DNA from: Phytomonospora sp040655735
GTDB lineage: Bacteria > Actinomycetota > Actinomycetes > Mycobacteriales > Micromonosporaceae
NCBI RefSeq assembly: GCF_040655735.1
Contig: NZ_JBFAKK010000010.1
Location: forward strand, 1 to 64,000
Reading direction: 5' to 3'
Length of the DNA: 64,000 bases
The position numbers and the translations under genes are program-made. Shown piece after piece: positions 33,806 through 42,824 of this stretch; position 1 is the first letter of the stretch, and every line of letters starts with the position of its first letter. The notes under the pieces are model-generated. The model saw nothing but the letters and a program-made list of their open reading frames with translations. It was not told the origin of the DNA and searched no databases.

Positions 33806-35968
33806 TCACCCTTCCGAACCGGCCTCCTTGCGGACCTGGTCGGCCAGATGCGCCGGCATCGGCTCGTGGCGCGCGAACTCCCGCGTGAACGATCCCGTCC
33901 CCGAGGTCATCGCACGCAACTCGATCAGATAGCGCACCAGCTCGATCGCCGGGACCTCGGCGCTGATCACCGTGCGGTCGCTCTCCGCCGCGGTGCCCAG
34001 CACCCGCCCGCGACGGCTCGACAGGTCGCCCATCACCGTCCCGACGTACATCTCCGGGACCCTGATGCGCACCTCGTCGACCGGTTCGAGCACCGTGATC
34101 TGCGCCGACTCGGCCGCGTCGCGCAGGGCCAGCGCGCCGGCGCTCTGGAACGCCGCGTCGGAGGAGTCGACCGAGTGCGCCTTGCCGTCCACCAGCCGCA
34201 CCCGGATGTCGACGACCGGGTACCCGGAGTCGAGGCCGCGCCGCATCTGCGCGAGCACGCCCTTCTCCACACTCGGGATGAACTGGCGCGGCACCACCCC
34301 GCCGACGATCTTGTCGACGAACTCGAAACCGCCCCCTCGCGGGAGCGGCTCCACCTCGATGCGGCACACGCCGTACTGGCCGTGCCCGCCCGACTGCTTC
34401 ACGTGCCGGCCGTGGCCTTGAGCGCCTGCCGTGAACGTCTCCCGCAGCGCCACCCGCACCGGCTCCGTGTCGAGGTCGACGCCCCCGGCGCGCAGACGGT
34501 CGAGGACCACGTCGGCGTGCGCCTCGCCCATGCACCACAGCACGATCTGGTGGGTCTCGGCGTTGCGTTCAAGGCGCAGTGTCGGATCCCCGGCGACCAG
34601 GCGCCCCAGGTTCTTGGCGAGCGCGTCCTCGTCGGAGCGCGTCTTGGCCACCACCGCCACCGGAAGCAGCGGCTCCGGCATGTGCCAGGGGGCGATGAGC
34701 AGCGGATTCTCCTTGAGGGAGATCGTGTCGCCCGTCTCCGCGCTGCCCGACTTCGTGATCGCGCAGATGTCGCCCGCCAGGCAGTGCGGCACTCCGTGCA
34801 GCGACGAGCCCAGCGGCGTGAAGATGTGCGCGACCCGCTCGTCGGCGTCGTGGTCGGGATGGCCGCGCTCGCCGAGACCGTGCCCGCTGATGTGCACCAC
34901 CGACTCCGGTGTGAGCGTGCCGGAGAAGACCCGCACGAGCGAGACGCGCCCGACGTAGGGGTCGATCGTGGTCTTGACGACCTCGGCGACCAGTGGCCCG
35001 TCGGGATCGCAGGTCAGCGGCGCGACCGGGTCGCCGTCGACCGTCGTCACCGGCGGCACTTCGTGTTCCAGGGGAGAGGGGAACCCCTGGGTGATGACCT
35101 CCAGGAGCGCGTCGAGACCGACGAGGCTGGGCGCGTTGACCGGGATCACCGGGTGGAAGGTGCCGCGCGCCACGGCGGTCTCGAGGTCGTCGACGAGCGT
35201 CTCGACGGAGATCTCCTCGCCGCCGAGGTAGCGGTCCATGAGCGACTCGTCCTCGCTCTCGGCGATGATGCCCTCGATGAGCCCGCCGCGGGCCTCGGCG
35301 ATGGCCGACTCGTGCTCGGGGTCGGGTTCGCGAACGGTCGGGGGGTAGCCCTCGCTGTAGTCGTAGACCTTCTGGGTGAGCAGGCCGATCAGCCCGGCGA
35401 TCTGCTCACCGGTGTCGTCGTGCAGGGGGAGGTAGAGCGGCTGCACGCCCTCGCCGAAGACCCGCCGGCACAGGGCCACGGTCTCGTCGAGGTCGGCGCG
35501 AGGGTGGTCGAGGCGGGTGACGGCGACAGCGCGAGGCATGTCGACCATCGCGCACTCCTCCCACAGGGACTGCGTCGCGGCGTCCATGCCGTCCACGGCC
35601 GACACGACGAACACCGCCGCGTCGGCGGCGCGCAGACCGGCCCGCAGCTCGCCGACGAAGTCGGCGTAACCGGGAGTGTCCAGGAGGTTGATCTTCACGC
35701 CGTCGAACACGATCGGTGCGCAGGACAGCGTCACCGAACGCTGCTGCTTGACCGCCGCCGGGTCGGTGTCACAGGTCGTGGTTCCGTCGGTGATCGTCCC
35801 GGCCCGGTCGATCGTGCCGGTGGCCGCGAGGAGGGCCTCCACGAGGGTCGTCTTCCCGACCCCGGAATGCCCGACCACGACCACGTTGCGTACCTTGCCG
35901 GGCTCGTTCACCACCGGCGCGGGACCGGTGACCCCCTTCTCTTGAGGCTTGCCTGCTGATTTGCCCAT
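33806..35968 (-). CDS. Elongation factor G-like protein (EF-G2 type)
   Basis: A 720-residue translational GTPase. G1 is GHSGVGKTTL and G3 DTPGYADF. G4 reads TRLD where EF-G has NKMD, as is usual in actinobacterial EF-G2 paralogues (mycobacterial FusA2 type). Domain II, III (with SGGHGQYG) and IV/V follow in order, the last with the FTREFARHEP-type ending. Start ATG 35968 is preceded by GGAGG. The role of EF-G2 is not settled; it binds ribosomes but seems not to replace EF-G. No rps/tuf genes are nearby, which separates it from the canonical fusA. Confidence 0.88.
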   Translation of the reverse strand: MGKSAGKPQEKGVTGPAPVVNEPGKVRNVVVVGHSGVGKTTLVEALLAATGTIDRAGTITDGTTTCDTDPAAVKQQRSVTLSCAPIVFDGVKINLLDTPGYADFVGELRAGLRAADAAVFVVSAVDGMDAATQSLWEECAMVDMPRAVAVTRLDHPRADLDETVALCRRVFGEGVQPLYLPLHDDTGEQIAGLIGLLTQKVYDYSEGYPPTVREPDPEHESAIAEARGGLIEGIIAESEDESLMDRYLGGEEISVETLVDDLETAVARGTFHPVIPVNAPSLVGLDALLEVITQGFPSPLEHEVPPVTTVDGDPVAPLTCDPDGPLVAEVVKTTIDPYVGRVSLVRVFSGTLTPESVVHISGHGLGERGHPDHDADERVAHIFTPLGSSLHGVPHCLAGDICAITKSGSAETGDTISLKENPLLIAPWHMPEPLLPVAVVAKTRSDEDALAKNLGRLVAGDPTLRLERNAETHQIVLWCMGEAHADVVLDRLRAGGVDLDTEPVRVALRETFTAGAQGHGRHVKQSGGHGQYGVCRIEVEPLPRGGGFEFVDKIVGGVVPRQFIPSVEKGVLAQMRRGLDSGYPVVDIRVRLVDGKAHSVDSSDAAFQSAGALALRDAAESAQITVLEPVDEVRIRVPEMYVGTVMGDLSSRRGRVLGTAAESDRTVISAEVPAIELVRYLIELRAMTSGTGSFTREFARHEPMPAHLADQVRKEAGSEG

Positions 35969-36173
35969 GGCGGCCTCCTCGTGGAGAGGTGAAGTTATGG
36001 AACCTCGATCACACACCCGCAGGACAGCGAGCACAAGTCCGACGCGGCGTGTCGCACGGTAACCGGGAGAGTGGGATCAGTGCCGAGGGCGCCGACCGCT
36101 ATCGTGGTGGAGCGCGTGGGCCGTCTCGACTTGTCCGAACCGGGCGCCGGCGGGCCCGGTGGAGATTGGCGGC

Positions 36174-36812
36174 ATGGCGAAGAGCTTCAACACGGTCGGC
36201 AGGGCCTTCATGGCGCGGATCATCGACCCCCTCGGCAGGTTCCTGGTCAGAGTCGGCGTGACCCCGAACGCGGTGACCGTGATCGGCACCCTCGGCGTGA
36301 TCACCGGTTCCGTGGCGCTCGTCGCGCGCGGATACCTTCTCAGCGGCCTGGTGGTCGTGACCCTCTCTGCGTGCACCGACATGGTCGACGGTGCCATGGC
36401 CCGCGTCAAAGGCGTCACCAACCGCTTCGGCGCCTACCTCGACTCGACCATGGACCGGATCGCCGACGGCGCGATCTTCGGCTCCGTGGCCTTCTGGCTG
36501 CTGTCCGAGGGGCAGGAGCGCGCCGCCGCGGCGGCGCTGCTGTGCCTGGTCGCCGCGCAGGTCGTGTCCTACGCGAAAGCGCGCGCCGAGAGCCTCGGCG
36601 CCGACTGCTCGGTCGGCATCGCCGAACGCCCTGAACGCCTCCTCATCATCGCCGTGGGCACCCTCCTGGCGGGCCTGGGCGTGCCCTACGCCCTTGAGGT
36701 CGTCCTGTGGCTCCTGGCGGCCCTGAGCGTGGTCACGGTGGTACAACGGGTCCTGCACGTCAGGGAGCAGCTCGTCGGTGAATCCGTCGGCCGCGTCGAG
36801 AAGGAGCGGTGA
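36174..36812 (+). CDS. pgsA: Phosphatidylinositol phosphate synthase
   Basis: A 212-residue CDP-alcohol phosphatidyltransferase with about six helices. The signature D-x2-D-G-x2-A-R-x8-G-x3-D-x3-D is complete: DMVDGAMAR ... FGAYLDSTMDR. In this gene order (followed by acyltransferase and PimA) it makes phosphatidylinositol phosphate from CDP-diacylglycerol and inositol phosphate, the base of phosphatidylinositol mannosides. GGAG lies 9 nt before ATG 36174. It is the first gene of a tight cluster and divergent from EF-G2. Confidence 0.9.
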   Translation: MAKSFNTVGRAFMARIIDPLGRFLVRVGVTPNAVTVIGTLGVITGSVALVARGYLLSGLVVVTLSACTDMVDGAMARVKGVTNRFGAYLDSTMDRIADGAIFGSVAFWLLSEGQERAAAAALLCLVAAQVVSYAKARAESLGADCSVGIAERPERLLIIAVGTLLAGLGVPYALEVVLWLLAALSVVTVVQRVLHVREQLVGESVGRVEKER

Positions 36813-36819
36813 GCGCACG

Positions 36820-37761
36820 GTGAAGGACAAACTCGTCGAATGGTCCTACGGCGCCGCCTGGCGCCTGGTGCGGGCCATGCCGGAGCCGATCGCCGCCGCG
36901 CTGTTTCGCGCCGGCGCCGACCGCGCCGCCCGCAAGCGCGGCAGGTCCGTCGAGCGGCTGCGGGGAAACCTCCGCCGCGTTGTCGGCGACAGCGTCCCCG
37001 ACGAGCGGCTGGACCTGCTCGTCCGCGACGGCATGCGCTCCTACGCGCGCTACTGGCTGGAGGCCTTCCGCCTGCCGACGATGGACAAGACCGAACTCCT
37101 GCGCCGCTTCGACCTGAAGGGCTGCGAGGTCTTCGACGTCCACCGCGCCGAGGGCAAGGGCATCATCGTCGCCCTCCCGCACGCCGGCAACTGGGACCTG
37201 GCCGGAGCCTGGGTCTGCGCCCGGGGCTGGCCGCTGACGACCGTCGCCGAGCGCCTCAAGCCCGAGGCCGTCTACGAGCGCTTCCTCGACTTCCGCCGCT
37301 CGCTCGGCATGACGATCGTCCCGCACGCCGGCGGCGAGCGCGCCCCCATCGACCTGCTCGCCGAGGCCGTCGCCGACCGGCACATCGTTCCGCTCCTGGG
37401 CGACCGGGACCTGTCGGCCCGCGGTGTCGAGGTCAGCTTCTTCGGCGGCCGCACCCGCATGCCGGCCGGCCCCGCGCTGCTCGCGCTGCGCACGGGAGCG
37501 CCGATCTACACGGTGAACATGTGGAACGAGGCCGACCGCAGTTGCGGGGCGCTCAAGGGCCCGGTCCCGATCCCCACCGAGGGCACCCAGACCGAGCGGG
37601 TCGCCGCGATCACCCAGTACATCGCCGACGACTTCGCCGCCGGGATCGCCGCCAACCCCGCCGACTGGCACATGCTCCAGCGGATGTGGCTCGACTCGCC
37701 CGCGGCCGGCCCGGACGGGGGAGTGCCCCAGAGCGCCGGACGGGGTCAGGAGCCCGCGTGA
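36820..37761 (+). CDS. patA: Phosphatidylinositol mannoside acyltransferase
   Basis: A 313-residue LpxL/HtrB-type acyltransferase. The catalytic H-x4-D motif is HAGNWDLAG, and GDRDLSARGVEVSFFGG and PAGPALLALRTGAPI match the conserved binding blocks. In mycobacteria PatA transfers palmitoyl to the 6-position of the mannose added by PimA, at the cytoplasmic membrane. GTG 36820 lies 7 bp after the pgsA stop, and AAGGAG ends 13 nt upstream. Its stop overlaps the start of pimA (GTGA), so the two are coupled. Confidence 0.9.
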   Translation: MKDKLVEWSYGAAWRLVRAMPEPIAAALFRAGADRAARKRGRSVERLRGNLRRVVGDSVPDERLDLLVRDGMRSYARYWLEAFRLPTMDKTELLRRFDLKGCEVFDVHRAEGKGIIVALPHAGNWDLAGAWVCARGWPLTTVAERLKPEAVYERFLDFRRSLGMTIVPHAGGERAPIDLLAEAVADRHIVPLLGDRDLSARGVEVSFFGGRTRMPAGPALLALRTGAPIYTVNMWNEADRSCGALKGPVPIPTEGTQTERVAAITQYIADDFAAGIAANPADWHMLQRMWLDSPAAGPDGGVPQSAGRGQEPA

Positions 37762-38918
37762 AGATCGGGATCGTCAGCCCGTACTCCTTCGAGGTGCCCG
37801 GCGGCGTTCAGTTCCACATCCGCGACCTCGCCGACGCGCTCATCGACCTCGGGCACGAGGTGAGCGTCCTCGCGCCCGCGGACCGCGACGACCCGAAGCT
37901 GCCGTCCTACGTCGTGCCCGCCGGGAAGGCCGTCCCGGTCCGCTACAACGGATCGGTCGCGCGCCTTTCCTTCGGGCCCATCTCGGCCACGCGGGTGCTC
38001 CGCTGGCTCTACCAGGGCCGCTTCGACGTCCTGCACGTCCACGAGCCGCTGACTCCCAGCCTCTCCCTGCTGGCGGTCGTGGCCGCTCGCGGCCCGGTCG
38101 TGGCGACCTTCCACACCGCCATGACGCGTTCGCGGATCCTCGCCGCCGGGCACGCCATCGCCCAGCTCGTGCTGGAGAAGATCAGTGCCCGCATCGTCGT
38201 CAGCGCCCTCGCCCGCCGGGTGCAGGTCGAGCACCTCGACGGCGGCGGCGTGGAGATCCCCAACGGCGTCACCATCCGCCACTTCGCCGGCGCCGAACCC
38301 CTCGACGGCTGGCCCGGCGAGGGCGGCGCGATCGGTTTCCTCGGCCGCTTCACCGAACCGCGCAAGGGTTTCGCGATCATGCGCGACGCCTTCGCCATCC
38401 TCGCGGCCGAGCGCCCGGGCCTGCGGATGCTCGTCGCCGGGCGCGGCGATCCCAACGAGGCCGTCGCGGGGCTGCCCGCCGACATCGCCTCCCGCATCGA
38501 GTTCCTCGGCATGGTCAGCGAGGAGACCAAGGCGCGGATGCTCCGCAGCGTCGACATCTACGTCGCCCCCAACACCGGCGGCGAGTCCTTCGGCATGATC
38601 CTCACCGAGGCCATGGCCGCCGGGACGGCGATCGTGGCCAGCGACCTCGACGCCTTCCGCCGGGTCCTCGACGACGGCACCGCCGGCGCGCTCTTCCCCG
38701 TCGGCGACCCGAAGGGCCTCGCGCAGCAGGCCGGCGACCTGCTCGACGACCCCGAGTTGCGCGCCCGCTACGTCGAACACGGCGAACGCGTCGTGACCGC
38801 CTACGACTGGCCGGTCCTGGCCGGACAGATCCTCGACGTCTACGAGGCCGCCATCGAGGCCAGTGGAGGGGTCGTCACCGGTGACGACAAGGCCCTGGAG
38901 CGAGCGCAGAGCGACTGA
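37758..38918 (+). CDS. pimA: Phosphatidylinositol alpha-mannosyltransferase
   Basis: A 386-residue GT4 glycosyltransferase. The N-terminus reads VKIGIVSPYSFEVPGGVQFH with the glycine-rich acceptor loop. The C-terminal donor domain contains GRFTEPRKGF and the E-x7-E motif in GESFGMILTEAMAAG. It transfers the first mannose from GDP-mannose to phosphatidylinositol on the cytoplasmic face. The gene overlaps patA by 4 bp. The cluster pgsA-patA-pimA is a strong actinobacterial signature. Confidence 0.93.
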   Translation: MKIGIVSPYSFEVPGGVQFHIRDLADALIDLGHEVSVLAPADRDDPKLPSYVVPAGKAVPVRYNGSVARLSFGPISATRVLRWLYQGRFDVLHVHEPLTPSLSLLAVVAARGPVVATFHTAMTRSRILAAGHAIAQLVLEKISARIVVSALARRVQVEHLDGGGVEIPNGVTIRHFAGAEPLDGWPGEGGAIGFLGRFTEPRKGFAIMRDAFAILAAERPGLRMLVAGRGDPNEAVAGLPADIASRIEFLGMVSEETKARMLRSVDIYVAPNTGGESFGMILTEAMAAGTAIVASDLDAFRRVLDDGTAGALFPVGDPKGLAQQAGDLLDDPELRARYVEHGERVVTAYDWPVLAGQILDVYEAAIEASGGVVTGDDKALERAQSD

Positions 38919-38963
38919 CCACGCGTCGGCGCGGGGCGACGCGATCCGTTACGATCAGCCGCC

Positions 38964-39446
38964 ATGTGGTGGGTGGTGGGAGTCGTCGCGCTGATCGTCC
39001 TCGCGTCGACCTACCTGACCTGGACGGCGACGCGGGTGGAACGCCTGCACCGGCGCTCGGCGGCGGCGCGTGAGGCCCTCGACGGAAAACTGACCGCGCG
39101 AGCCCTGGCGGCTGCCGCGCTGGCGTCGAAGGAGCGTCCCACGCTGGGCCGCTACGCCGACGCGCTCGACGCGGCCGCGCGGGCCGCCCTCGAATCGGTC
39201 GACGGGCAGCGCGAGGACACCCAGAACGACCTCACCCGGGTCCTGCGGGAGCTGCCCCTGTCACCCGACGCGCCCGAACTGGCCGCCGTGCTGCGGGCCA
39301 ACCGCCGGCTGTCGATCGCCCGGCAGCTGCACAGCGACGTCGTGCGCGACGCCCGGTCGAGCCGCTGGCGCCGGATGGTCCGTGTCTTCGGTCTCGCCAG
39401 GCGCCATCCCGAGCCCCGATTCTTCGACATCGACGACCCGGTGTGA
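38964..39446 (+). CDS. Conserved membrane-anchored helical protein between pimA and pdxS
   Basis: A 160-residue protein. One N-terminal transmembrane helix (WWVVGVVALIVLASTYLTW) is followed by a long charged helical region (about 30-135) rich in Arg, Ala and Leu, then HPEPRFFDIDDP at the end. As I recall, streptomycetes carry a similar gene in the same position between pimA and pdxS. The arrangement of one anchor plus cytoplasmic helices resembles LemA-like proteins, but no diagnostic motif is seen. Function unknown. Confidence 0.75.
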   Translation: MWWVVGVVALIVLASTYLTWTATRVERLHRRSAAAREALDGKLTARALAAAALASKERPTLGRYADALDAAARAALESVDGQREDTQNDLTRVLRELPLSPDAPELAAVLRANRRLSIARQLHSDVVRDARSSRWRRMVRVFGLARRHPEPRFFDIDDPV

Positions 39447-39469
39447 CCCCCGGCACCTGCGCAGAGAGT

Positions 39470-39494
39470 GGCCAATGTCCCCCTGATTGGCCAG
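39470..39494. promoter_or_regulatory. Inverted repeat upstream of pdxS
   Basis: TGGCCAAT (39470-39477) and ATTGGCCA (39487-39494) are perfect inverted copies with a 9-bp spacer. TACGAT (39519-39524) is a possible -10, which would place the repeat just upstream of or over the -35 region. It is a candidate site for a regulator of PLP synthesis; no PdxR-type regulator gene is in the window. Confidence 0.45.
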
Positions 39495-39569
39495 GCGGAG
39501 TGACCTAGATCAAGAAGTACGATGGAGGTGTTCCCACACCCCCAATCTCAAGCCGAGGAGTGCGACCGA

Positions 39570-40475
39570 GTGTCCACCGACGACAGCAGCACCGCGACCA
39601 CCGGTACCGCCCGGGTCAAGCGAGGCATGGCCGACATGCTCAAGGGCGGCGTGATCATGGACGTCGTCACCCCCGATCAGGCGAAGATCGCCGAGGACGC
39701 GGGTGCGGTCGCGGTCATGGCCCTTGAGCGCGTCCCGGCCGACATTCGCGCGCAGGGCGGTCTCGCCCGGATGAGCGACCCCGACATGATCGACGGCATC
39801 ATCAGCGCCGTCTCGATCCCCGTCATGGCCAAGGCCCGCATCGGCCACTTCGTGGAGGCCCAGGTCCTCCAGTCCCTCGGCGTCGACTACGTCGACGAGT
39901 CCGAGGTGCTCTCTCCGGCCGACGAGGCCAACCACATCGACAAGTGGCCGTTCACCGTTCCGTTCGTGTGCGGTGCGACGAACCTCGGCGAAGCCCTGCG
40001 CCGCATCTCCGAGGGCGCGGCGATGATCCGCTCGAAGGGCGAGGCCGGTACCGGCAACGTCATCGAGGCGACCCGCCACATGCGCCAGATCCGCGCCGAC
40101 ATCCGCCGCCTGTCGACCCTCGACGAGACCGAGCTCTACGCCGCGGCCAAGGAGCTGCGCGCGCCTTACGAGCTCGTCGCCGAGATCGCCGGCTCCGGCC
40201 GTCTCCCGGTGGTGCTGTTCACCGCCGGCGGCATCGCCACCCCCGCCGACGCGGCGATGATGATGCAGCTGGGCGCCGAGGGCGTGTTCGTCGGTTCGGG
40301 CATCTTCAAGTCCGGCGACCCGGTCAAGCGGGCCGGCGCGATCGTCCAGGCCACGACCTTCCACGACGACCCCGACGTGATCGCCAAGGTCTCCCGCGGA
40401 CTCGGTGAGGCCATGGTCGGCATCAACGTGAGCACCCTGCCGGAGTCGGAGCAGTTCGCCAAGCGCGGCTGGTAG
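39570..40475 (+). CDS. pdxS: Pyridoxal 5'-phosphate synthase subunit PdxS
   Basis: A 301-residue TIM-barrel enzyme. Conserved elements include VTPDQAKIAEDAGAVAVMAL with the active-site Asp, PVMAKARIGHFVEA with the Schiff-base lysine, and RSKGEAGTGNVIEA with the second catalytic lysine. It builds PLP from ribose 5-phosphate, glyceraldehyde 3-phosphate and ammonia delivered by PdxT. GTG 39570 follows GAGGAG with 9-nt spacing. Its partner gene pdxT is 1.7 kb downstream rather than adjacent, and a hairpin terminator follows pdxS. Confidence 0.97.
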   Translation: MSTDDSSTATTGTARVKRGMADMLKGGVIMDVVTPDQAKIAEDAGAVAVMALERVPADIRAQGGLARMSDPDMIDGIISAVSIPVMAKARIGHFVEAQVLQSLGVDYVDESEVLSPADEANHIDKWPFTVPFVCGATNLGEALRRISEGAAMIRSKGEAGTGNVIEATRHMRQIRADIRRLSTLDETELYAAAKELRAPYELVAEIAGSGRLPVVLFTAGGIATPADAAMMMQLGAEGVFVGSGIFKSGDPVKRAGAIVQATTFHDDPDVIAKVSRGLGEAMVGINVSTLPESEQFAKRGW

Positions 40476-40492
40476 CCGATCCCGCAGTGTCG

Positions 40493-40518
40493 AGGGCGGT
40501 CCCGAAAGGGGCCGCCCT
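40493..40518 (+). terminator. Hairpin terminator after pdxS
   Basis: AGGGCGGTCCC pairs with GGGGCCGCCCT (one G-U) around a GAAA tetraloop, 18 bp after the stop codon, so pdxS probably does not share a transcript with pdxT. Confidence 0.8.
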
Positions 40519-40536
40519 TCCGCGTGCCCGGCGCCC

Positions 40537-40950
40537 TCAGTAGATCAGCCAGCTCCGCGCGCTCGGCCTGCTTAGCCCGAGGACCACCGTCAGCGCCAGT
40601 CCGAACACGAGTGCGCACAGACAGATCAGCCCGCCCGAGCCGGCGTTCTGGGCGGCGACGAGGGCCAGTGCCATGGCGGCCATGGTGAGCGTCTGGACGG
40701 TGATCGCGAGGTACCGGGCGCTTCTGCTTCGCGAGCCGAGCCGTTTGGCGGAGGCGATGTCGGCGACGGCGGCGGTCAGGAGGGCCGACAGCAGGACCGC
40801 GATCAGTCCGTTGGGGAACCCGCCCCCGGCCAGGCCGTTCCACAAGGCCGCGAGCACGCACGTCGAGAGCAAACTGATGGCCGCCTGGACCCACAGGACG
40901 AGCCGGGCGAGGGAGACCGGCCAGGGGTGGGAATCGTCGTGGAGCGCCAT
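40537..40950 (-). CDS. Small four-helix membrane protein
   Basis: A 137-residue protein with four hydrophobic helices (about 15-35, 42-62, 78-100 and 107-127) and short polar ends. The N-terminus MALHDDSHPWPVSLARLVLW has the same layout as the two membrane proteins encoded next door (polar start, Ala-Arg-LxLWVQ helix), which suggests distant paralogy. GGGGG lies 6 nt before ATG 40950. No catalytic motif. Function unknown. Confidence 0.7.
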   Translation of the reverse strand: MALHDDSHPWPVSLARLVLWVQAAISLLSTCVLAALWNGLAGGGFPNGLIAVLLSALLTAAVADIASAKRLGSRSRSARYLAITVQTLTMAAMALALVAAQNAGSGGLICLCALVFGLALTVVLGLSRPSARSWLIY

Positions 40951-41107
40951 GCGCACCCCCTTTTCCGTATCGCCGAGGATAAGGGGCGCAAGGGTTCGCG
41001 CGCCTCCTCTGTTCGGCGTCAGGTGCCGCGGAGAGATCGCGGGCGAGCTCGGCAAGGACGGCGACGAAGGCCGCGGGCGACGATTCCGGCGAGGCTCCGT
41101 TACACGT

Positions 41108-41150
41108 CGCCCGCCCGTGACCGGTGTCCTGACCGGTTCACGGGCGGGCG
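41108..41150 (-). terminator. Hairpin terminator of the small membrane-protein operon
   Basis: CGCCCGCCCGTGACCGGT pairs with ACCGGT-TCA-CGGGCGGGCG across 41108-41150 with one bulged base, immediately downstream of the minus-strand stop at 41158. Confidence 0.8.
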
Positions 41151-41157
41151 CTTGGTG

Positions 41158-41592
41158 CTATTCGGTGAACCATTCCTTGGCGGGCCGGCTCACCAGCAGC
41201 ACGATGAGCACGATCGGCAGCACGAACGACACGAACGAGCTGGCGCCGGGCTGGATCAGAACCGAGACGATGTTGCCGGCGAGCGTGACGGCCACCAGGA
41301 TCAGGCCGGCGGTGCGGACCCACTTCTTGCGGCTGGGGACCATGAAGGCCAGGTACCCGGCCACGAGCGAGCTGATGATCGTGACGATCGCCGCGGTCAT
41401 GATGAGGGGGACGTCCGAGGTCGAGACACCGGCGTCGGCGAGTTCGGCGTCGCTGAGGGAGCCGACGGCGGCGCCGCCGAGGGCGGCGAGGCCACCGATG
41501 CACAGGCCGAGACCGAGTTGGATCCAGAAGATGATCTGGACGGCCAGGACCTGGCCGGGCTTCTTGGGGGCGGGGGCGTTCTGGGGCATCAT
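41158..41592 (-). CDS. Small four-helix membrane protein
   Basis: A 144-residue protein beginning MMPQNAPAPKKPGQVLAVQI. Four hydrophobic helices lie at about 12-35, 53-76, 86-105 and 112-132. A conserved-looking VLAVQIIFWIQ helix resembles the first helix of its neighbours. The start is uncertain between GTG 41601, ATG 41592 and ATG 41589; GAAGGAAA lies just upstream. It follows the gene at 41617-42090 by 24 bp and forms an operon with it. No known family recognised. Confidence 0.7.
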   Translation of the reverse strand: MMPQNAPAPKKPGQVLAVQIIFWIQLGLGLCIGGLAALGGAAVGSLSDAELADAGVSTSDVPLIMTAAIVTIISSLVAGYLAFMVPSRKKWVRTAGLILVAVTLAGNIVSVLIQPGASSFVSFVLPIVLIVLLVSRPAKEWFTE

Positions 41593-41616
41593 TGCGGGCA
41601 CTTTCCTTCGGTGGGT

Positions 41617-42090
41617 TTAGTGGTGGAACCACCTGCGGCAGATGCGCGCGAGAAGGTTCCCGGCGACGACGATCGGCATGATCAGGCCGAGCACCGCGCC
41701 GTAGACGGGGGCGTCGATCACCCAGATGGCGGCGATGTTGCCGACGATGAGCGCGAACTCGCCGATCAGGATCAGCAGCCACAGGATGCGCTTCTGGGTG
41801 CGCATGAGCAGGCCGAACAGCAGCCACAGCAGTGCGGCGACACCGGCGGCGGCCACGACCTGCCAGTGCTGCTCGCGGACGAAGGCGGGCACCTTGTCGG
41901 GAACGGCGACACCGGCGGGGACGCCGAGGACGTGAACGAGGAACTTCTCGAAGTTCGAGATCTCACCGAGCCCGGTCACGACCGGCCAGGCGACGACACC
42001 GGTAAGGAGCAGCACCGCGACGCCCTGTACCCACAGGAACGCGCGAGCGACCTTCGCCTGCTTAGGCATCGGGTTGTAAGTCTTGGCCAT
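41617..42090 (-). CDS. Small four-helix membrane protein
   Basis: A 157-residue protein beginning MAKTYNPMPKQAKVARAFLW. AAGGAG lies 6 nt before ATG 42090. Four hydrophobic helices are interrupted by a polar loop of about 35 residues between the first and second. It ends ARICRRWFHH. The layout (short basic N-terminus, A-R-x-x-LWVQ helix, four helices) repeats in all three genes of the 40.5-42.1 kb group. It stands divergent to pdxT. Function unknown. Confidence 0.72.
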   Translation of the reverse strand: MAKTYNPMPKQAKVARAFLWVQGVAVLLLTGVVAWPVVTGLGEISNFEKFLVHVLGVPAGVAVPDKVPAFVREQHWQVVAAAGVAALLWLLFGLLMRTQKRILWLLILIGEFALIVGNIAAIWVIDAPVYGAVLGLIMPIVVAGNLLARICRRWFHH

Positions 42091-42196
42091 GACCGCTCCT
42101 TGTAGATGGACACTCGCTGATGTGGCAGGGTAGCGGGTCGCACAACAGAGCGCAGCCCGGGGAGGCGCGCACGGGCCCCCTGCGTAGGCTGCGGGT

Positions 42197-42817
42197 GTGG
42201 ATCTCACTATCGGTGTCCTGGCCCTTCAGGGCGACGTGCGCGAGCACCTGCTCGCCCTCGCCGAACTAGGCGTGCTCGCCCGGCCGGTCCGGCGGGCCGA
42301 CGAGCTGGAGTCGGTGCACGCCCTGGTCGTCCCGGGCGGCGAGTCGACGACGATGAGCAAGCTGTCGGTCGACTTCGGGTTGCTGGAGCCCATCCGCAAG
42401 CGGATCGCCGAGGGGATGCCCGCCTACGGCTCCTGCGCGGGGATGATCATGCTGGGCGCCTCCGTCCTCGACGGGCGGCCCGACCAGCAGACCTTCGGCG
42501 GTATCGACATGGTCGTGCGGCGCAACGCCTTCGGCAGGCAGGTCGACTCCTTCGAGACCGACGTCGTCTTGACCGGCATCGAGGGGCGGCCGTTTCGTAC
42601 CGTGTTCATCCGCGCCCCCTGGGCCGAGGAGGTCGGTCCGCAGGTCGAGGTGCTCGGGCGTATCGAGGGCGGACCGGCGGACGGTAGGATCGTCGCGGTG
42701 CGCCAGGGCCGGGTGATGGCGACCGCGTTCCATCCGGAGGTCACCGGGGATCTGCGTGTGCATGAAGCCTTCGTTGACCTGGCGCGGGGCGTACTGATCG
42801 GCAGCGCGGACGAATAG
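42197..42817 (+). CDS. pdxT: Pyridoxal 5'-phosphate synthase glutaminase subunit PdxT
   Basis: A 206-residue class I glutaminase. The catalytic Cys lies in YGSCAGMI, and the His-Glu pair in TAFHPEVTGD. GVLALQGDVREH and VPGGESTTM are conserved blocks that bind glutamine and contact PdxS. It hydrolyses glutamine and passes ammonia to PdxS. A -10-like TAGGCT (42185-42190) ends 6 nt before GTG 42197, and no ribosome-binding site is present, so the mRNA is probably leaderless. yebC follows after 7 bp. Confidence 0.97.
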   Translation: MDLTIGVLALQGDVREHLLALAELGVLARPVRRADELESVHALVVPGGESTTMSKLSVDFGLLEPIRKRIAEGMPAYGSCAGMIMLGASVLDGRPDQQTFGGIDMVVRRNAFGRQVDSFETDVVLTGIEGRPFRTVFIRAPWAEEVGPQVEVLGRIEGGPADGRIVAVRQGRVMATAFHPEVTGDLRVHEAFVDLARGVLIGSADE

Positions 42818-42824
42818 GGGAACC

